Positions 29,018 through 37,757 of a stretch of 39,098 nt of DNA are shown here, piece after piece. Made by a program: the position numbers and the translations under genes. The number at the start of each line of letters is the position of its first letter. The first letter of the stretch is position 1. The DNA comes from Deltaproteobacteria bacterium. Its GTDB lineage: Bacteria; Myxococcota_A; Polyangia; Polyangiales; JADJMO01. The stretch covers positions 28,046 to 67,143 of the forward strand of contig JACPFM010000084.1 of the NCBI GenBank assembly GCA_016182965.1, in the 5' to 3' direction. The notes beneath the pieces were generated by a model. That model searched no databases and was not told the origin of the DNA. It saw only the letters and a program-made list of their open reading frames with translations.

Positions 29018-31084
29018 ATGAACGATCTCGAGGCGCAGCTCGGCAAGGAGCTCGCCACCGCGTTTGCATCGAAGGGGTACGAATCGCTGACCGCCGTGCA
29101 GGCGGCGGTGCTCGCCCCCGCGGTGCAGGGTCGCGACCTACGCATCAGCTCCCAGACGGGCTCGGGCAAGACCGTCGCGCTCGGCCTCGCGATCCGTGAC
29201 GCGATCGTGACCGGTGACGGCATCCGCGCCCTGGTGATCGAGCCCACCCGCGAGCTCGCCAAGCAGGTCGAGGAGGAGCTGACCTGGCTCTTCGCCCCGT
29301 CGGGGCTCGGCGTCGCCTCGGTGACCGGCGGCGCCTCGTACCGCGACGAGCGGCGCGCGCTCCAGCAGAACCCGCGCGTGCTGGTCGGCACGCCGGGCCG
29401 TCTGCTCGATCACCTCGAGCGGGGCAGCGTGATCCTCGGCGCGACGCACGCGGTGGTGCTCGACGAGGCCGATCGGCTCCTCGACATGGGCTTCCGCGAG
29501 GATCTCGAGCGGATCCTCGGCTTCACCCCGAAGGAGCGGAGCACCCACCTCGTATCGGCGACCTTCCCGCGCGAGGTGAAGACGCTCGCCGACTCCGTGC
29601 AGCGCGAGCCGGTGCACGTCGAGGGCACGGCGCTCGGCGCGGCGAACACCGACATCGAGCACATCATCCACCTCGTCGATCCGCGCGATCGCCTCTCCGC
29701 GCTGAACAACCTCCTCTTGTCGGAGCCCGACGGTCAGACGCTGGTCTTCGCGCGCACGCGGGCCGACGTCGCCGAGATCGCCGACGCGCTCCTCGACGTC
29801 GGGTTCGCGGTGCGTCCCCTCTCCGGCGAGATGCAGCAGCGCGAGCGCGAACGTGCGCTCGCGGCGTTCAAGCGCGGCGAGCTGCACGCGCTGATCGCGA
29901 CCGACGTCGCCGCGCGCGGCATCGACGTGCAGGACGTCGCGCGCGTGATCCAGATGGAGCCGCCGACCGACGCCGACACCTATACGCACCGCAGCGGCCG
30001 CACCGGTCGCGCGGGTCGCAAGGGCGAGAGCATCCTGTTGGTCGCGCCGCCGACGCTCGCGCGCACGCGCTTCCTCCTCAAGCGCGCCAACGTGACGCCG
30101 CGCTTCGCGCCGATCCCGACGGCCGACGAGATCCGCAAGGCCGCCGCCGATCGCGTGCACGAGGCGCTCACCGCGCCGCCGCCGGAGGGCTTCGCAGGGT
30201 TCGACGAGAGCACGTGGGCGCTCGCGAAGCGGCTCGCCTCGGGCGACGAGGTAGCGCGCACCGTCGCTCGCCTGCTCGCACGCACGCGGTGGGCCGGCCC
30301 TGCCGAGCCACGCGACGTGCGCGCGATCCCGCCGCCGGAAGAGACGCCGAAGCGCACGGTGCACCCGGCGCGCCGCGATCGCACCGACCGCGCGTGGGCC
30401 CCGTTCCGCATCACGACGGGCCGGGAGCACGGCGCGACGCCGCAGCGTCTGCTCGCGATGGTGTGTCGACGCGGCGGCATCGAGAGCGTCGACGTCGGCG
30501 GCATCCGCATCGGACCGCGCGCGTCGACGGTCGAGATCGCCGCCGAGATCGCCGACGATTTCGAGGCCGCGGCGTCGCAGGTCGACGCCCGGGACGGGCG
30601 CGTCACCATCCGCCGCGAACGCGCGCCGCACGCGCGAGAGTACGCGGCGCCGCACGCGCGCGAGCACGCCCCGCCGCACGCGCGGGAGCACGCCCCGCCG
30701 CACGCGCGAGGCGAGCGCGTCGAGCACGTCGAACGCCCGCGACCGGAGCACGCCGCACGCGCGGAGCACCACGAACGCCCGCGACCGCGACCGGAGCGTG
30801 TCGAACGGCCGCGCTCGCGACCCGGGCCTCCGCAGGTCGAACGGCCGCGCTCGCGGCCGGAGCCCCCGCCTGCGGAACGGCCGCGCTCGCACGAGCCCAC
30901 GTCGCGCGAGTCGACGACGAAGCCGCGCGGCAAGCCGACCCATCCGAAGTCCGCGCACGCGAAGCCGGCGAACGCGAAGCCGACCCACGCGAAGCCGACG
31001 CACGCGAAGCCGGCGCACGGAAAGCACGACAAGTCCGAACCGCCGCGCTACGGCGACTCACGGCCGCGCCGACGCCCAGGTTGA
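29018..31084 (+). CDS. DEAD-box RNA helicase, DbpA-like, with low-complexity basic tail
   Basis: The 688-residue protein has a Q-motif region (YESLTAVQAAVL), motif I SQTGSGKT (45-52), Ia PTRELAKQ, II DEAD (149-152), III SAT, and VI HRSGRTGR (324-331), so the helicase core ends near residue 370. A DbpA-type RNA-binding domain follows at about 455-540 (WAPFRITTGREHGATPQRLLAMVCRRGGIESVDVGGIRIG). DbpA binds 23S rRNA hairpin 92 and helps 50S assembly, so a ribosome-biogenesis role is inferred. Residues about 545-688 are His/Arg/Pro/Lys-rich repeats (PHAREHAP type, then HAKPTHAKP type), a probable disordered RNA-binding tail. Start ATG 29018. The symbol dbpA is likely but not certain. Confidence 0.93.
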   Translation: MNDLEAQLGKELATAFASKGYESLTAVQAAVLAPAVQGRDLRISSQTGSGKTVALGLAIRDAIVTGDGIRALVIEPTRELAKQVEEELTWLFAPSGLGVASVTGGASYRDERRALQQNPRVLVGTPGRLLDHLERGSVILGATHAVVLDEADRLLDMGFREDLERILGFTPKERSTHLVSATFPREVKTLADSVQREPVHVEGTALGAANTDIEHIIHLVDPRDRLSALNNLLLSEPDGQTLVFARTRADVAEIADALLDVGFAVRPLSGEMQQRERERALAAFKRGELHALIATDVAARGIDVQDVARVIQMEPPTDADTYTHRSGRTGRAGRKGESILLVAPPTLARTRFLLKRANVTPRFAPIPTADEIRKAAADRVHEALTAPPPEGFAGFDESTWALAKRLASGDEVARTVARLLARTRWAGPAEPRDVRAIPPPEETPKRTVHPARRDRTDRAWAPFRITTGREHGATPQRLLAMVCRRGGIESVDVGGIRIGPRASTVEIAAEIADDFEAAASQVDARDGRVTIRRERAPHAREYAAPHAREHAPPHAREHAPPHARGERVEHVERPRPEHAARAEHHERPRPRPERVERPRSRPGPPQVERPRSRPEPPPAERPRSHEPTSRESTTKPRGKPTHPKSAHAKPANAKPTHAKPTHAKPAHGKHDKSEPPRYGDSRPRRRPG

Positions 31085-31096
31085 GGTCGTGCCGTC

Positions 31097-31459
31097 GTGC
31101 CCGCGTACGATTCTGTGTGGGACGTGCCCGTGGCGATCGCACGCGACCGCGTGAAACCCGCGCGAAACCCGATGTCGCGGCGAATGGCACGTCGCGCGCA
31201 ACGACGCAGCCCGATGCGATTCGTCAGCGCCCACGACCTGAAGACGGGCGCGGCGTTCGTGCTTCCGGACCACGCGCGCTGCGTGCAGGCGAAGCCGGCG
31301 CTGTACCGCCACGAGGTCGATCAGGCCATCGACCACGCGCACGTCGACCCGCTCGAGATCCGCCCGATCGGCACGTGCCCGGCCGGGTCGATCGTCTACG
31401 CCGAGTGGCGCCCGTCGCAGTGGATCAAGCTGCGGGTGATCCCGTCGTCTCGGTCGTGA
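31097..31459 (+). CDS. Small hypothetical protein after the helicase
   Basis: A 120-residue frame from GTG 31097, with GAGGT ten bases upstream inside the helicase stop region. The N-terminus is basic (RRMARRAQRRSP); the rest (RFVSAHDLKTGAAFVLPDHARC, HVDPLEIRPIGTCPAGSIVYAEW) has normal amino-acid balance and looks coding. I recognise no family. A shorter form could start at ATG 31171 or 31213. Its end overlaps the convergent glgB stop by 35 bp. Probably co-transcribed with the helicase. Confidence 0.5.
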   Translation: MPAYDSVWDVPVAIARDRVKPARNPMSRRMARRAQRRSPMRFVSAHDLKTGAAFVLPDHARCVQAKPALYRHEVDQAIDHAHVDPLEIRPIGTCPAGSIVYAEWRPSQWIKLRVIPSSRS

Positions 31460-33422
31460 CCGCGGCCGGCCCTGCGGCCCCCGGCAGAATCGGCAGAAGG
31501 AGGACGACCGCGAGGGGCGGGACCGTGAGCACGACCGAGAGCGGCCGGCCGTGCGCGGGGATCGGCGACGCCTCGACGCCGCCGAGGTTCCCCTGCCCGC
31601 CGCCGCCGAACACCGGCGCGTCGGTGTTGAGGATCTCGCGGTAGGCGCCGGGCTGGTCGACGCCGACGCGGTAGTTGTGACGGACGACCGGCGTCGCGTT
31701 CATCACGACGATGACCCGGCGGCCTTGCCGATCGCGGCGCTCGAACGAGAGCACGCTCTGCTCGGCGTCGCTCTCGTCGATCCACTCGAAGCCCGCCGGA
31801 TCGTGATCGAGCTCGTGCAGCGCGGGGATCGTCTTGTAGAGGTGGTTGAGCGTGCCGACCAGGTGCATCACGCCGGCGTGGCGCGGATCGCCTTCGAGGT
31901 GCCAGTCGAGCGAGCCGTCGTGGTTCCACTCGCGGCGCTGGGCGAGCTCGCCGCCCATGAACAGGAGCTTCTTGCCCGGGGTCACCCACTGGTAGGCGTA
32001 GAGCAGGCGCAGGTTGGCGAACTTGCGCCAGTCGTCGCCGGGCATCTTCTCGAGCAGCGAGCCCTTGCCGTGCACGACCTCGTCGTGCGACAGCGGGAGC
32101 ACGAAGCTCTCGGCGTACGCGTACATGCGCCGGAAGGTGAGCTTGCCGTGGTGGTACTTGCGGTGGATCGGATCCTCGCGGAAGTACGCGAGCGTGTCGT
32201 GCATCCACCCGAGGTCCCATTTGTACCCGAAGCCGAGGCCGCCGAGGTACGTCGGGCGCGACACCATCGGCCACGCGGTCGACTCCTCGGCGAACGTCTG
32301 CATACCGGGGTGCTCGGCGTGGACCTGCTCGTTGACCTGCCGGAGCAGCGTGATCGCCTCGAGGTTCTCCCTGCCGCCGAAGCGGTTGGGGACCCATTGC
32401 CCGTGCTCGCGCCCGTAATCGAGGTAGAGCATCGAGGCCACGCCGTCGACGCGTAGACCGTCGGCGTGGTAGCGCCGGAGCCACGACAGCGCGCTCGACG
32501 ACAGGAACGAGCGGACCTCGTTGCGGCCGTAGTTGAAGATCGCGCTGGTCCAGTGCGGGTGGAAGCCCTGTCGGGGATCGGCGTGCTCGTAGAGCGCGGT
32601 GCCGTCGAAGTGGGCGAGCGCGTGGGGGTCTTTGGGGAAGTGCGCCGGGACCCAGTCGAGGATGACCCCGATGCCGCGCCGATGGAGCGTGTCGACGAGG
32701 AACGCGAAGTCCTCGGGCGCGCCGAGCCGCGCCGTGGGCGCGAAGTACCCCGTCACCTGGTAGCCCCACGATCCGCCGAACGGGTGCTCCATCACCGGCA
32801 GCAGCTCGACGTGCGTGAACCCGAGCTTCTCGACGTGGTCGGCGAGCAGCGGCGCGAGCTCGCGGTAGGTGAGCGGGCGGTCGTCCTCCTCGGGGACGCG
32901 CCGCCACGACGCGAGGTGCACCTCGTAGATGGACACCGGCGCGTCGAGCGCGGACGCGAGGTCGTGACGCGCCATCCAGTAGGCGTCGCGCCAGTCGTAC
33001 ATCAGCTCCCAGACGACGGACGCGGTTCGCGGCGGCGGCTCGTAGCGCAGCGCCATCGGATCGGCCTTGTCCCAGGCGCGGCCGTCGCGCTCGAGGCGGT
33101 ACTTGTAGGCCTGCCCGCGCACCACGCCCGGCACGAAGCCCTCCCAGATCCCCGAGCTGCCGCGCCGGCGCAGCGGCTCCGGCTTCCAGTCGTTGAAGTC
33201 GCCGATGACCGAGACGCTGTGCGCGTTCGGCGCCCAGACGCCGAACCAGGCGCCGCGCGCTCCGCGGAAGGTCCCGAGGCGTGCCCCGAGCACCTCGTCG
33301 AGGCGGCCGTGCGTGCCCTCGTTGAACAGGTGGAGATCGACCTCCCCGATAGGCGGCGTACCGTCACCGGCGGTACGCGACTGCGACGGCAGGCGGGGCG
33401 GACGCATGTCGCTCTTGGCCAT
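31425..33422 (-). CDS. glgB: 1,4-alpha-glucan branching enzyme GlgB
   Basis: The 665-residue GH13 enzyme moves a segment of alpha-1,4-glucan to an alpha-1,6 position (EC 2.4.1.18). Visible: the N-terminal CBM48 (GAWFGVWAPNAHSVSVIGDFNDW), EVHLASWRR, ELLPVMEHPFGGSWGYQVTGYFAPT, DWVPAHFPKDPHALAHFDGTALYEH, nucleophile D326 in DGLRVDGVASML, acid/base E379 in TFAEESTAWP and SFVLPLSHDEVVHGKGSLL. The start ATG 33422 is two bases after the upstream stop, with GAGGTG as ribosome binding site. A frame open far upstream overlaps the kinase gene and is not used. A short Ala/Pro/Thr tail follows the last GlgB strand. It is the third gene of the glgE-mak-glgB operon. Confidence 0.96.
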   Translation of the reverse strand: MAKSDMRPPRLPSQSRTAGDGTPPIGEVDLHLFNEGTHGRLDEVLGARLGTFRGARGAWFGVWAPNAHSVSVIGDFNDWKPEPLRRRGSSGIWEGFVPGVVRGQAYKYRLERDGRAWDKADPMALRYEPPPRTASVVWELMYDWRDAYWMARHDLASALDAPVSIYEVHLASWRRVPEEDDRPLTYRELAPLLADHVEKLGFTHVELLPVMEHPFGGSWGYQVTGYFAPTARLGAPEDFAFLVDTLHRRGIGVILDWVPAHFPKDPHALAHFDGTALYEHADPRQGFHPHWTSAIFNYGRNEVRSFLSSSALSWLRRYHADGLRVDGVASMLYLDYGREHGQWVPNRFGGRENLEAITLLRQVNEQVHAEHPGMQTFAEESTAWPMVSRPTYLGGLGFGYKWDLGWMHDTLAYFREDPIHRKYHHGKLTFRRMYAYAESFVLPLSHDEVVHGKGSLLEKMPGDDWRKFANLRLLYAYQWVTPGKKLLFMGGELAQRREWNHDGSLDWHLEGDPRHAGVMHLVGTLNHLYKTIPALHELDHDPAGFEWIDESDAEQSVLSFERRDRQGRRVIVVMNATPVVRHNYRVGVDQPGAYREILNTDAPVFGGGGQGNLGGVEASPIPAHGRPLSVVLTVPPLAVVLLLPILPGAAGPAAVTTETTGSPAA

Positions 33423-33424
33423 GG

Positions 33425-34921
33425 TCACCTCGCTTCGAGCAGCGACAACAGCCCTTCGATCGGGATCGACACCCACGTCGGTCGGTGATCGAGCTCGTAG
33501 CCGACCTCGTACACGGCCTTCTCGATGAGGAAGAGATCGAGCAGCGCACGCGAATCGCGATCGTCGGCCGGCGCGGCGGGCGAGCCGGCGACGCCCTCGC
33601 GCCACGCGGCGACGAAGGCGTCGGACACCGCGCGCCGCCAGGCGTCGATCCACGGCCGCGCGCGCTCCGGCTCGCGCGCGGCGCGCAGCGCGGTGACCGC
33701 CGCGTAGTCGAACGAGCGGAGCATGCCGGCGACGTCGCGGACGGCGAGCCCCTTGCGCCGGCGCTCCTCGAGAGAGCGCGCGGGCTCCCCCTCGAAATCG
33801 ATGATCACGAGGTCGTCCTCCGGCGTGACCAGCACCTGACCGAGGTGGTAGTCGCCGTGCACGCGCGTGCGGAACGCCGCAATCGGCAGCCGCCCCGCCT
33901 CGACGAGGCGCGCGTCGAGATCGCCGGCGTGCGCGAGGAGACGCGCCGCGGCGGCGTGCGACTCGTCGGGGAGCTTGGTCTTCCGCAGCGCAGAGACCAT
34001 GTGCTCGAGGCTCGCGCGCGCGACCGCGATCATCGCCGACAGATCGGCGGGCGACGCGGGCTCGGGCGTGAACGCCGGGTCCTCGCTCGGCGAGGAGAGC
34101 GCGCGGTGCAGCGCCGCGGTGCGGGCGCCGAGCTTGCGCGCGCGCGCGATCTCGCCGGCGAGGGCCGCGTCGCTCGGGGCGCCGCGCGCCTGCTCGAGGA
34201 GCGACGAGAGGGCAAAGAGCGTGGCCTGCCAGGCGTCGCCGCGGCTCTCGACGAAGGTCTGCGCCATCGCCACCGCGGCCTGCCCGCCGCGGTCGTCCAC
34301 CAGATCGACCTCGCCCGCGAGCTTCGGCGTGGGGACCTGCTCGTGACGCGCCCCCTCTCGCGCGAGGAACCGGAGGATCTCCACCTCCGGGTTCGGCCCG
34401 GCGACGGTGCTCCGGTAGATCTTCATGATCACCCGCTGCCCGAAGCGCACCGCGGTGTTGGTCTGCTCGGCGCGCCCGACCTCCGCCTTCGGGAGACCTC
34501 CGAGATCGACGACGCCGGGCCTTCCGCGAAGCGCCGCGTGCGTGCCGCGGAGCTCGCGGCTCTCGCGCATGGCGTCGATCATCGCCTCGGCGAAGGCGGC
34601 GGGCGCCTCGTGCACGAGCGAGTCGTGATCGTCGAGGATGACGGCCTGGGCGTCGTCGCGGCGCACCCGCTCGGCCTCGGCGCCGGTCGCCTCCGCGAGC
34701 GGCACGATGTAGACCTCCTGCCCCCCGTCGGCGAAGACGATGCGCACGAACGCCGCGGAGAGCGGGCCGACCGGCACGACCTCGATGACGTCCGCGCCGA
34801 CGCGCGTGCGCGTGCGGCTCTTGAACCAGCGGCGCGCGGCGATCCACTCCGAGAGCATGTCGCCGAGGCGCGCGCGATCGCGACCGAAGAGATCCCACCC
34901 GGCGTGCTTGGGCGCGTTCAT
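33425..34921 (-). CDS. mak: Maltokinase (Pep2-like)
   Basis: The 498-residue protein is an aminoglycoside-phosphotransferase-fold kinase that makes maltose-1-phosphate from maltose and ATP. Signs: N-terminal WIAARRWFKSRTR typical of maltokinases, the Lys in RFGQRVIMKIYR, the catalytic HGDYH (355-359) with HLGQVL, and the metal-binding IIDFEGEPARSLEERRRK (D375). The C-terminus EVGYELDHRPTWVSIPIEGL is also family-typical. Start ATG 34921 overlaps the glgE stop as ATGA, so it is translationally coupled to its product's user. In many bacteria this domain is fused to trehalose synthase TreS; here it is free-standing. Confidence 0.93.
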   Translation of the reverse strand: MNAPKHAGWDLFGRDRARLGDMLSEWIAARRWFKSRTRTRVGADVIEVVPVGPLSAAFVRIVFADGGQEVYIVPLAEATGAEAERVRRDDAQAVILDDHDSLVHEAPAAFAEAMIDAMRESRELRGTHAALRGRPGVVDLGGLPKAEVGRAEQTNTAVRFGQRVIMKIYRSTVAGPNPEVEILRFLAREGARHEQVPTPKLAGEVDLVDDRGGQAAVAMAQTFVESRGDAWQATLFALSSLLEQARGAPSDAALAGEIARARKLGARTAALHRALSSPSEDPAFTPEPASPADLSAMIAVARASLEHMVSALRKTKLPDESHAAAARLLAHAGDLDARLVEAGRLPIAAFRTRVHGDYHLGQVLVTPEDDLVIIDFEGEPARSLEERRRKGLAVRDVAGMLRSFDYAAVTALRAAREPERARPWIDAWRRAVSDAFVAAWREGVAGSPAAPADDRDSRALLDLFLIEKAVYEVGYELDHRPTWVSIPIEGLLSLLEAR

Positions 34922-36912
34922 GTGTAGTACTCGAACCCCGTCTCGTTGCGGACGAACTTGCGGACGCGGAACACCTGCGCGGGCATGACGCGCGGGTCGA
35001 GGTGAACGTACGCGCGGCGGCCGTGCCACTGCCACCGGCCGTCGCCGAGCAGGTCGTGCACCTGGAAGGTCTCGTCGTCGGCCACGCCGAGCGCGGCGAG
35101 GTCGAGATCGAGCCAGCAGCCGTGCGGGTGGTGGCCGTCGAGGAGCACGACGGTGAGCACGATGCTCTCGCCGTCGTCGCTCCGCTTGCTGAAGGCGACC
35201 ACGAAGTCGTCGTCGGTGCGGTGCACGGCGACGTTGCGGTTCGCCTGCAGCGCGGGGTTCTCGCGGCGGATTCGGTTCAGGCGCGCGATCACGTGTCGGA
35301 GCGAGTCGCTCCGGTCGAGATCCCAGCGCTTGAGCTCGAACTTCTCGTTGTCGAGGTACTCCTCGGAGCCGGGGCGCGGCACGTGCTCCATCAGCTCGAA
35401 CGCCGGGCCGTAGATGCCCCAGTTGCTCGACATCGTGGCGGCGAGCACCGCGCGGCGGAGGAACGCCGGTCGACCGCCGTGCTGCAGCTCCTCGGGGAGG
35501 ATGTCCGGCGTGTTCGGCCAGAAGTTCGGACGCATCACCTCGGCGGCGTCGCCGCCGGTCACCTGCCCCAGGTAGGTCTCGAGCTCGGTCTTGGTCGTAC
35601 GCCAGGTGAAGTACGTGTACGACTGCGAGAAGCCGCGCTTGGCGAGGCCGAGCATCACCTTGGGCCGCGTGAACGCCTCGGCGAGGAACACCGCGCGCGG
35701 CTCGATGCGTTTGACCTCGGCGAGACACCACTCCCAGAAGGACAGCGGCTTGGTGTGCGGGTTGTCGACACGAAAGACGTGCACGCCGCGCCGAACCCAG
35801 AACAGGAACACGTCGCGGAGCGCGTCCCACAGCGGCAGCCACGCGTCGCCGTCGAACGCGAAGGGGTAGACGTCCTGGTACTTCTTCGGCGGGTTCTCCG
35901 CGTACTGGATGGAGCCGTCGGCGCGCTCATGGAACCACTCGGGGTGCTCCTTGACCCACGGGTGATCGGGCGACGCCTGGAAGGCGATGTCGATCGCGAC
36001 CTCGATGCCCGCCTCGTTCGCGGCGCGCACGAAGCGCTCGAAGTCGGCGACGGTCCCGAGCGAGGGGTGCACCGCGGTGTGACCGCCCTCGGCGGCGCCG
36101 ATCGCCCACGGCGAGCCTGGATCGCCCGGACCGGCGACGAGCGTGTTGTTGCGGCCCTTGCGGTACTGGACGCCGATCGGATGGATCGGCGGCAGGTAGA
36201 TGACGTCGAACCCGAGCTCGACGACGTAGGGGATCATCCGCTCGGCGTCGGCGAAGGTGCCGTGAGCGTCGCGCCCGCACGACCGCGGGAAGAACTCGTA
36301 CCAGGAGGAGAAGCGCGCCTCCGGGGGGTCGACGACGACGCTCAGCTCGCGCGCATGGCGGGGGCTCAGCGATCGATCGGGGTGACGGGCGATCGCCGCG
36401 GCGATCGGCTCGTCGAGCACGCGCGCAGCGCGCTCCTGCATCGTGCCGAGCTCCCCCTCGAGCTCGCGGGCGAGCGCGGCGAGCAGGTGTTGGTCCTCGC
36501 CCGCGGCGCGCGCAGCGGCGGCGGCGACGAGGCGGCCGCCGTCGAGCAGCTCGACGCGCACGTCCTGCCCGGCGGCGACCTTCTTCATCAGGCCGTGGCG
36601 GAAGGTGGCGAAGGCGTCGACCCACGCCTCGACCGTGTAGCGGTAGCGCCCGCAGCGCGGCACCGCGAAGCTCGCGGCGAACACGTCGTTGCCGCGCGCC
36701 ACCATCGGCACCTCCACGAAGGGCGCGCCCTCCTCGGCGTACAGGAGGCGCACTGCGAGCACGTCGTGACCATCGACGAAGACGTCTGCCTCGATGTCGA
36801 CCCGGTCGCCGACGACGCGCTTGATGGGAAACCGACCGCCGTCGATCTCCGGGCGCACGTGCTCGATGAGCACCCGCCGGCGACCGTCCGTTCCAGCTCC
36901 GCTCGTCTGCAT
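34918..36912 (-). CDS. glgE: Alpha-1,4-glucan:maltose-1-phosphate maltosyltransferase GlgE
   Basis: The 664-residue GH13_3 enzyme extends alpha-glucan with maltose units from maltose-1-phosphate (EC 2.4.99.16). The core signatures are present: PPEARFSSWYEFFPRS, DVIYLPPIHPIG, RKGRNNT, the nucleophile D383 in FRVDNPHTKPLSFWEW and the acid E412 in VFLAEAFTRP; the 29-residue spacing equals that of the Streptomyces enzyme. It ends NETGFEYYT. Start ATG 36912 is chosen because the N-domain begins about 12 residues later (RRRVLIEHVRPEIDGGRFP). ATG 36972 or frames further upstream would read into linker and repeat element 3. It is the first gene of the operon; the promoter should lie within 36913-37200. 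Confidence 0.95.
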   Translation of the reverse strand: MQTSGAGTDGRRRVLIEHVRPEIDGGRFPIKRVVGDRVDIEADVFVDGHDVLAVRLLYAEEGAPFVEVPMVARGNDVFAASFAVPRCGRYRYTVEAWVDAFATFRHGLMKKVAAGQDVRVELLDGGRLVAAAAARAAGEDQHLLAALARELEGELGTMQERAARVLDEPIAAAIARHPDRSLSPRHARELSVVVDPPEARFSSWYEFFPRSCGRDAHGTFADAERMIPYVVELGFDVIYLPPIHPIGVQYRKGRNNTLVAGPGDPGSPWAIGAAEGGHTAVHPSLGTVADFERFVRAANEAGIEVAIDIAFQASPDHPWVKEHPEWFHERADGSIQYAENPPKKYQDVYPFAFDGDAWLPLWDALRDVFLFWVRRGVHVFRVDNPHTKPLSFWEWCLAEVKRIEPRAVFLAEAFTRPKVMLGLAKRGFSQSYTYFTWRTTKTELETYLGQVTGGDAAEVMRPNFWPNTPDILPEELQHGGRPAFLRRAVLAATMSSNWGIYGPAFELMEHVPRPGSEEYLDNEKFELKRWDLDRSDSLRHVIARLNRIRRENPALQANRNVAVHRTDDDFVVAFSKRSDDGESIVLTVVLLDGHHPHGCWLDLDLAALGVADDETFQVHDLLGDGRWQWHGRRAYVHLDPRVMPAQVFRVRKFVRNETGFEYYT

Positions 36913-37217
36913 CCGCGCGGTGGCTTGGACGCCGGCCGGCGCGGCCGATCGCGGGACGGACTGGAGCCCCATCGGCGGCCACGCCGCCTCGCCGGCTCCG
37001 CGGACCCGGTCGACGGCCGGAGGTCGAAGTTCGAGGTAGATCTCGAGGAATCCCGGCCGGTTTCGACCTTCGACCCTCGACCTTCGACCCAGCCGGCGCG
37101 AGCAGGAACGGGCCGGCCGCGGCGACGACGCGGGCCGGTGAACGAAACGCCGGCGTCCGGGCACGGACGGGAGCGATGGCTGCCCACTCCGGTTGCGCTA
37201 CGGGGGTCCCGCGCCTC
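36913..37217. other. Divergent intergenic region between glgE and the second sigma gene
   Basis: This roughly 300-bp gap contains heptamer element 3 (37022-37089), and otherwise GC-rich sequence without a convincing gene. Frames from glgE extend into it but encode only Arg/Pro-rich text. Promoters for both divergent units must be here; none is clear by eye. Confidence 0.5.
37022..37089. repeat. Heptamer tandem repeats arranged as inverted arms (element 3)
   Basis: GGTCGAA and a degenerate GTTCGAG (37022-37035) face TTCGACC, TTCGACC, CTCGACC, TTCGACC (37062-37089). The heptamer is the same as in element 2 (14076-14150). Unlike element 2 it lies between divergent genes, so it cannot be only a terminator. 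Confidence 0.7.
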
Positions 37218-37757
37218 ATGGACTCCAGGGAGGACCTCGTCGACCGTCTGCGCCGTGGCGAGACCGAGGCGCTTGGCGAGGCGTACGATCTCCACGCTCC
37301 GGCGGTGCTGTCGTTCGCGCGCCGGCTGGTCGGCGAGGATGCCGCGGCGCACGATCTGCTGCAGGAGGTCTTCCTGACCCTGCCCTCGGCGATCGGCTCC
37401 TTCCGCGGGGCGTCCACGCTGCGCACCTTCCTCGTGTCGATCGCGGTCAACCACGCGCGCCACCACGTGCGAGGGGCCGCGCGGCGCCGGGCGGCGATGA
37501 GCCGCTACGGGCACGAGGACGTCGATCCGCCGAGCACCCCCGAGCACCACGCCGAGCGCGCCGATCTAGCCCGTCGGCTGACCGCCGCGCTCGACGAGCT
37601 GCCGCTCGATCAGCGGGTCGCGTTCGTGCTCTGCGAGGTCGAGGAGCGCACCGCGGGCGAGGTGGCCGCCATCGTCGGCGCGCCCGAGGCGACGGTGCGC
37701 ACGCGGGTGTTCCACGCGCGCAAGAAGCTGCGCGAGAAGCTGGGAGGTGCGCGATGA
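37218..37757 (+). CDS. ECF-type RNA polymerase sigma factor (second module)
   Basis: The 179-residue protein has sigma region 2 (ALGEAYDLHAPAVLSFARRLVGEDAAAHDLLQEVFLTLP, then STLRTFLVSIAVNHARHHVR) and region 4 (LTAALDELPLDQRVAFVLCEVEERTAGEVAAIVGAPEATVRTRVFHARKKLREKL). It is a minimal sigma2-sigma4 factor. Start ATG 37218 is preferred over an in-frame ATG at 37176 because region 2 begins close after it. Its stop overlaps the next start (ATGA) behind a GGGAGG ribosome binding site, coupling it to the membrane protein. The layout repeats that of the operon at 9487-12887, although the two sigma proteins are clearly different in sequence. Confidence 0.94.
   Translation: MDSREDLVDRLRRGETEALGEAYDLHAPAVLSFARRLVGEDAAAHDLLQEVFLTLPSAIGSFRGASTLRTFLVSIAVNHARHHVRGAARRRAAMSRYGHEDVDPPSTPEHHAERADLARRLTAALDELPLDQRVAFVLCEVEERTAGEVAAIVGAPEATVRTRVFHARKKLREKLGGAR

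Noticed and set aside
33423..34898. Long upstream extension of the glgB frame
   Set aside because: It lies over the maltokinase gene in another frame; GlgB begins at ATG 33422 with a good ribosome binding site.
36913..37164. N-terminal extension of glgE
   Set aside because: It reads through repeat element 3 and gives Arg/Pro-rich residues not found in GlgE proteins.
35002..37377. Plus-strand long frame opposite glgE
   Set aside because: A shadow of the glgE gene without any recognisable motif.
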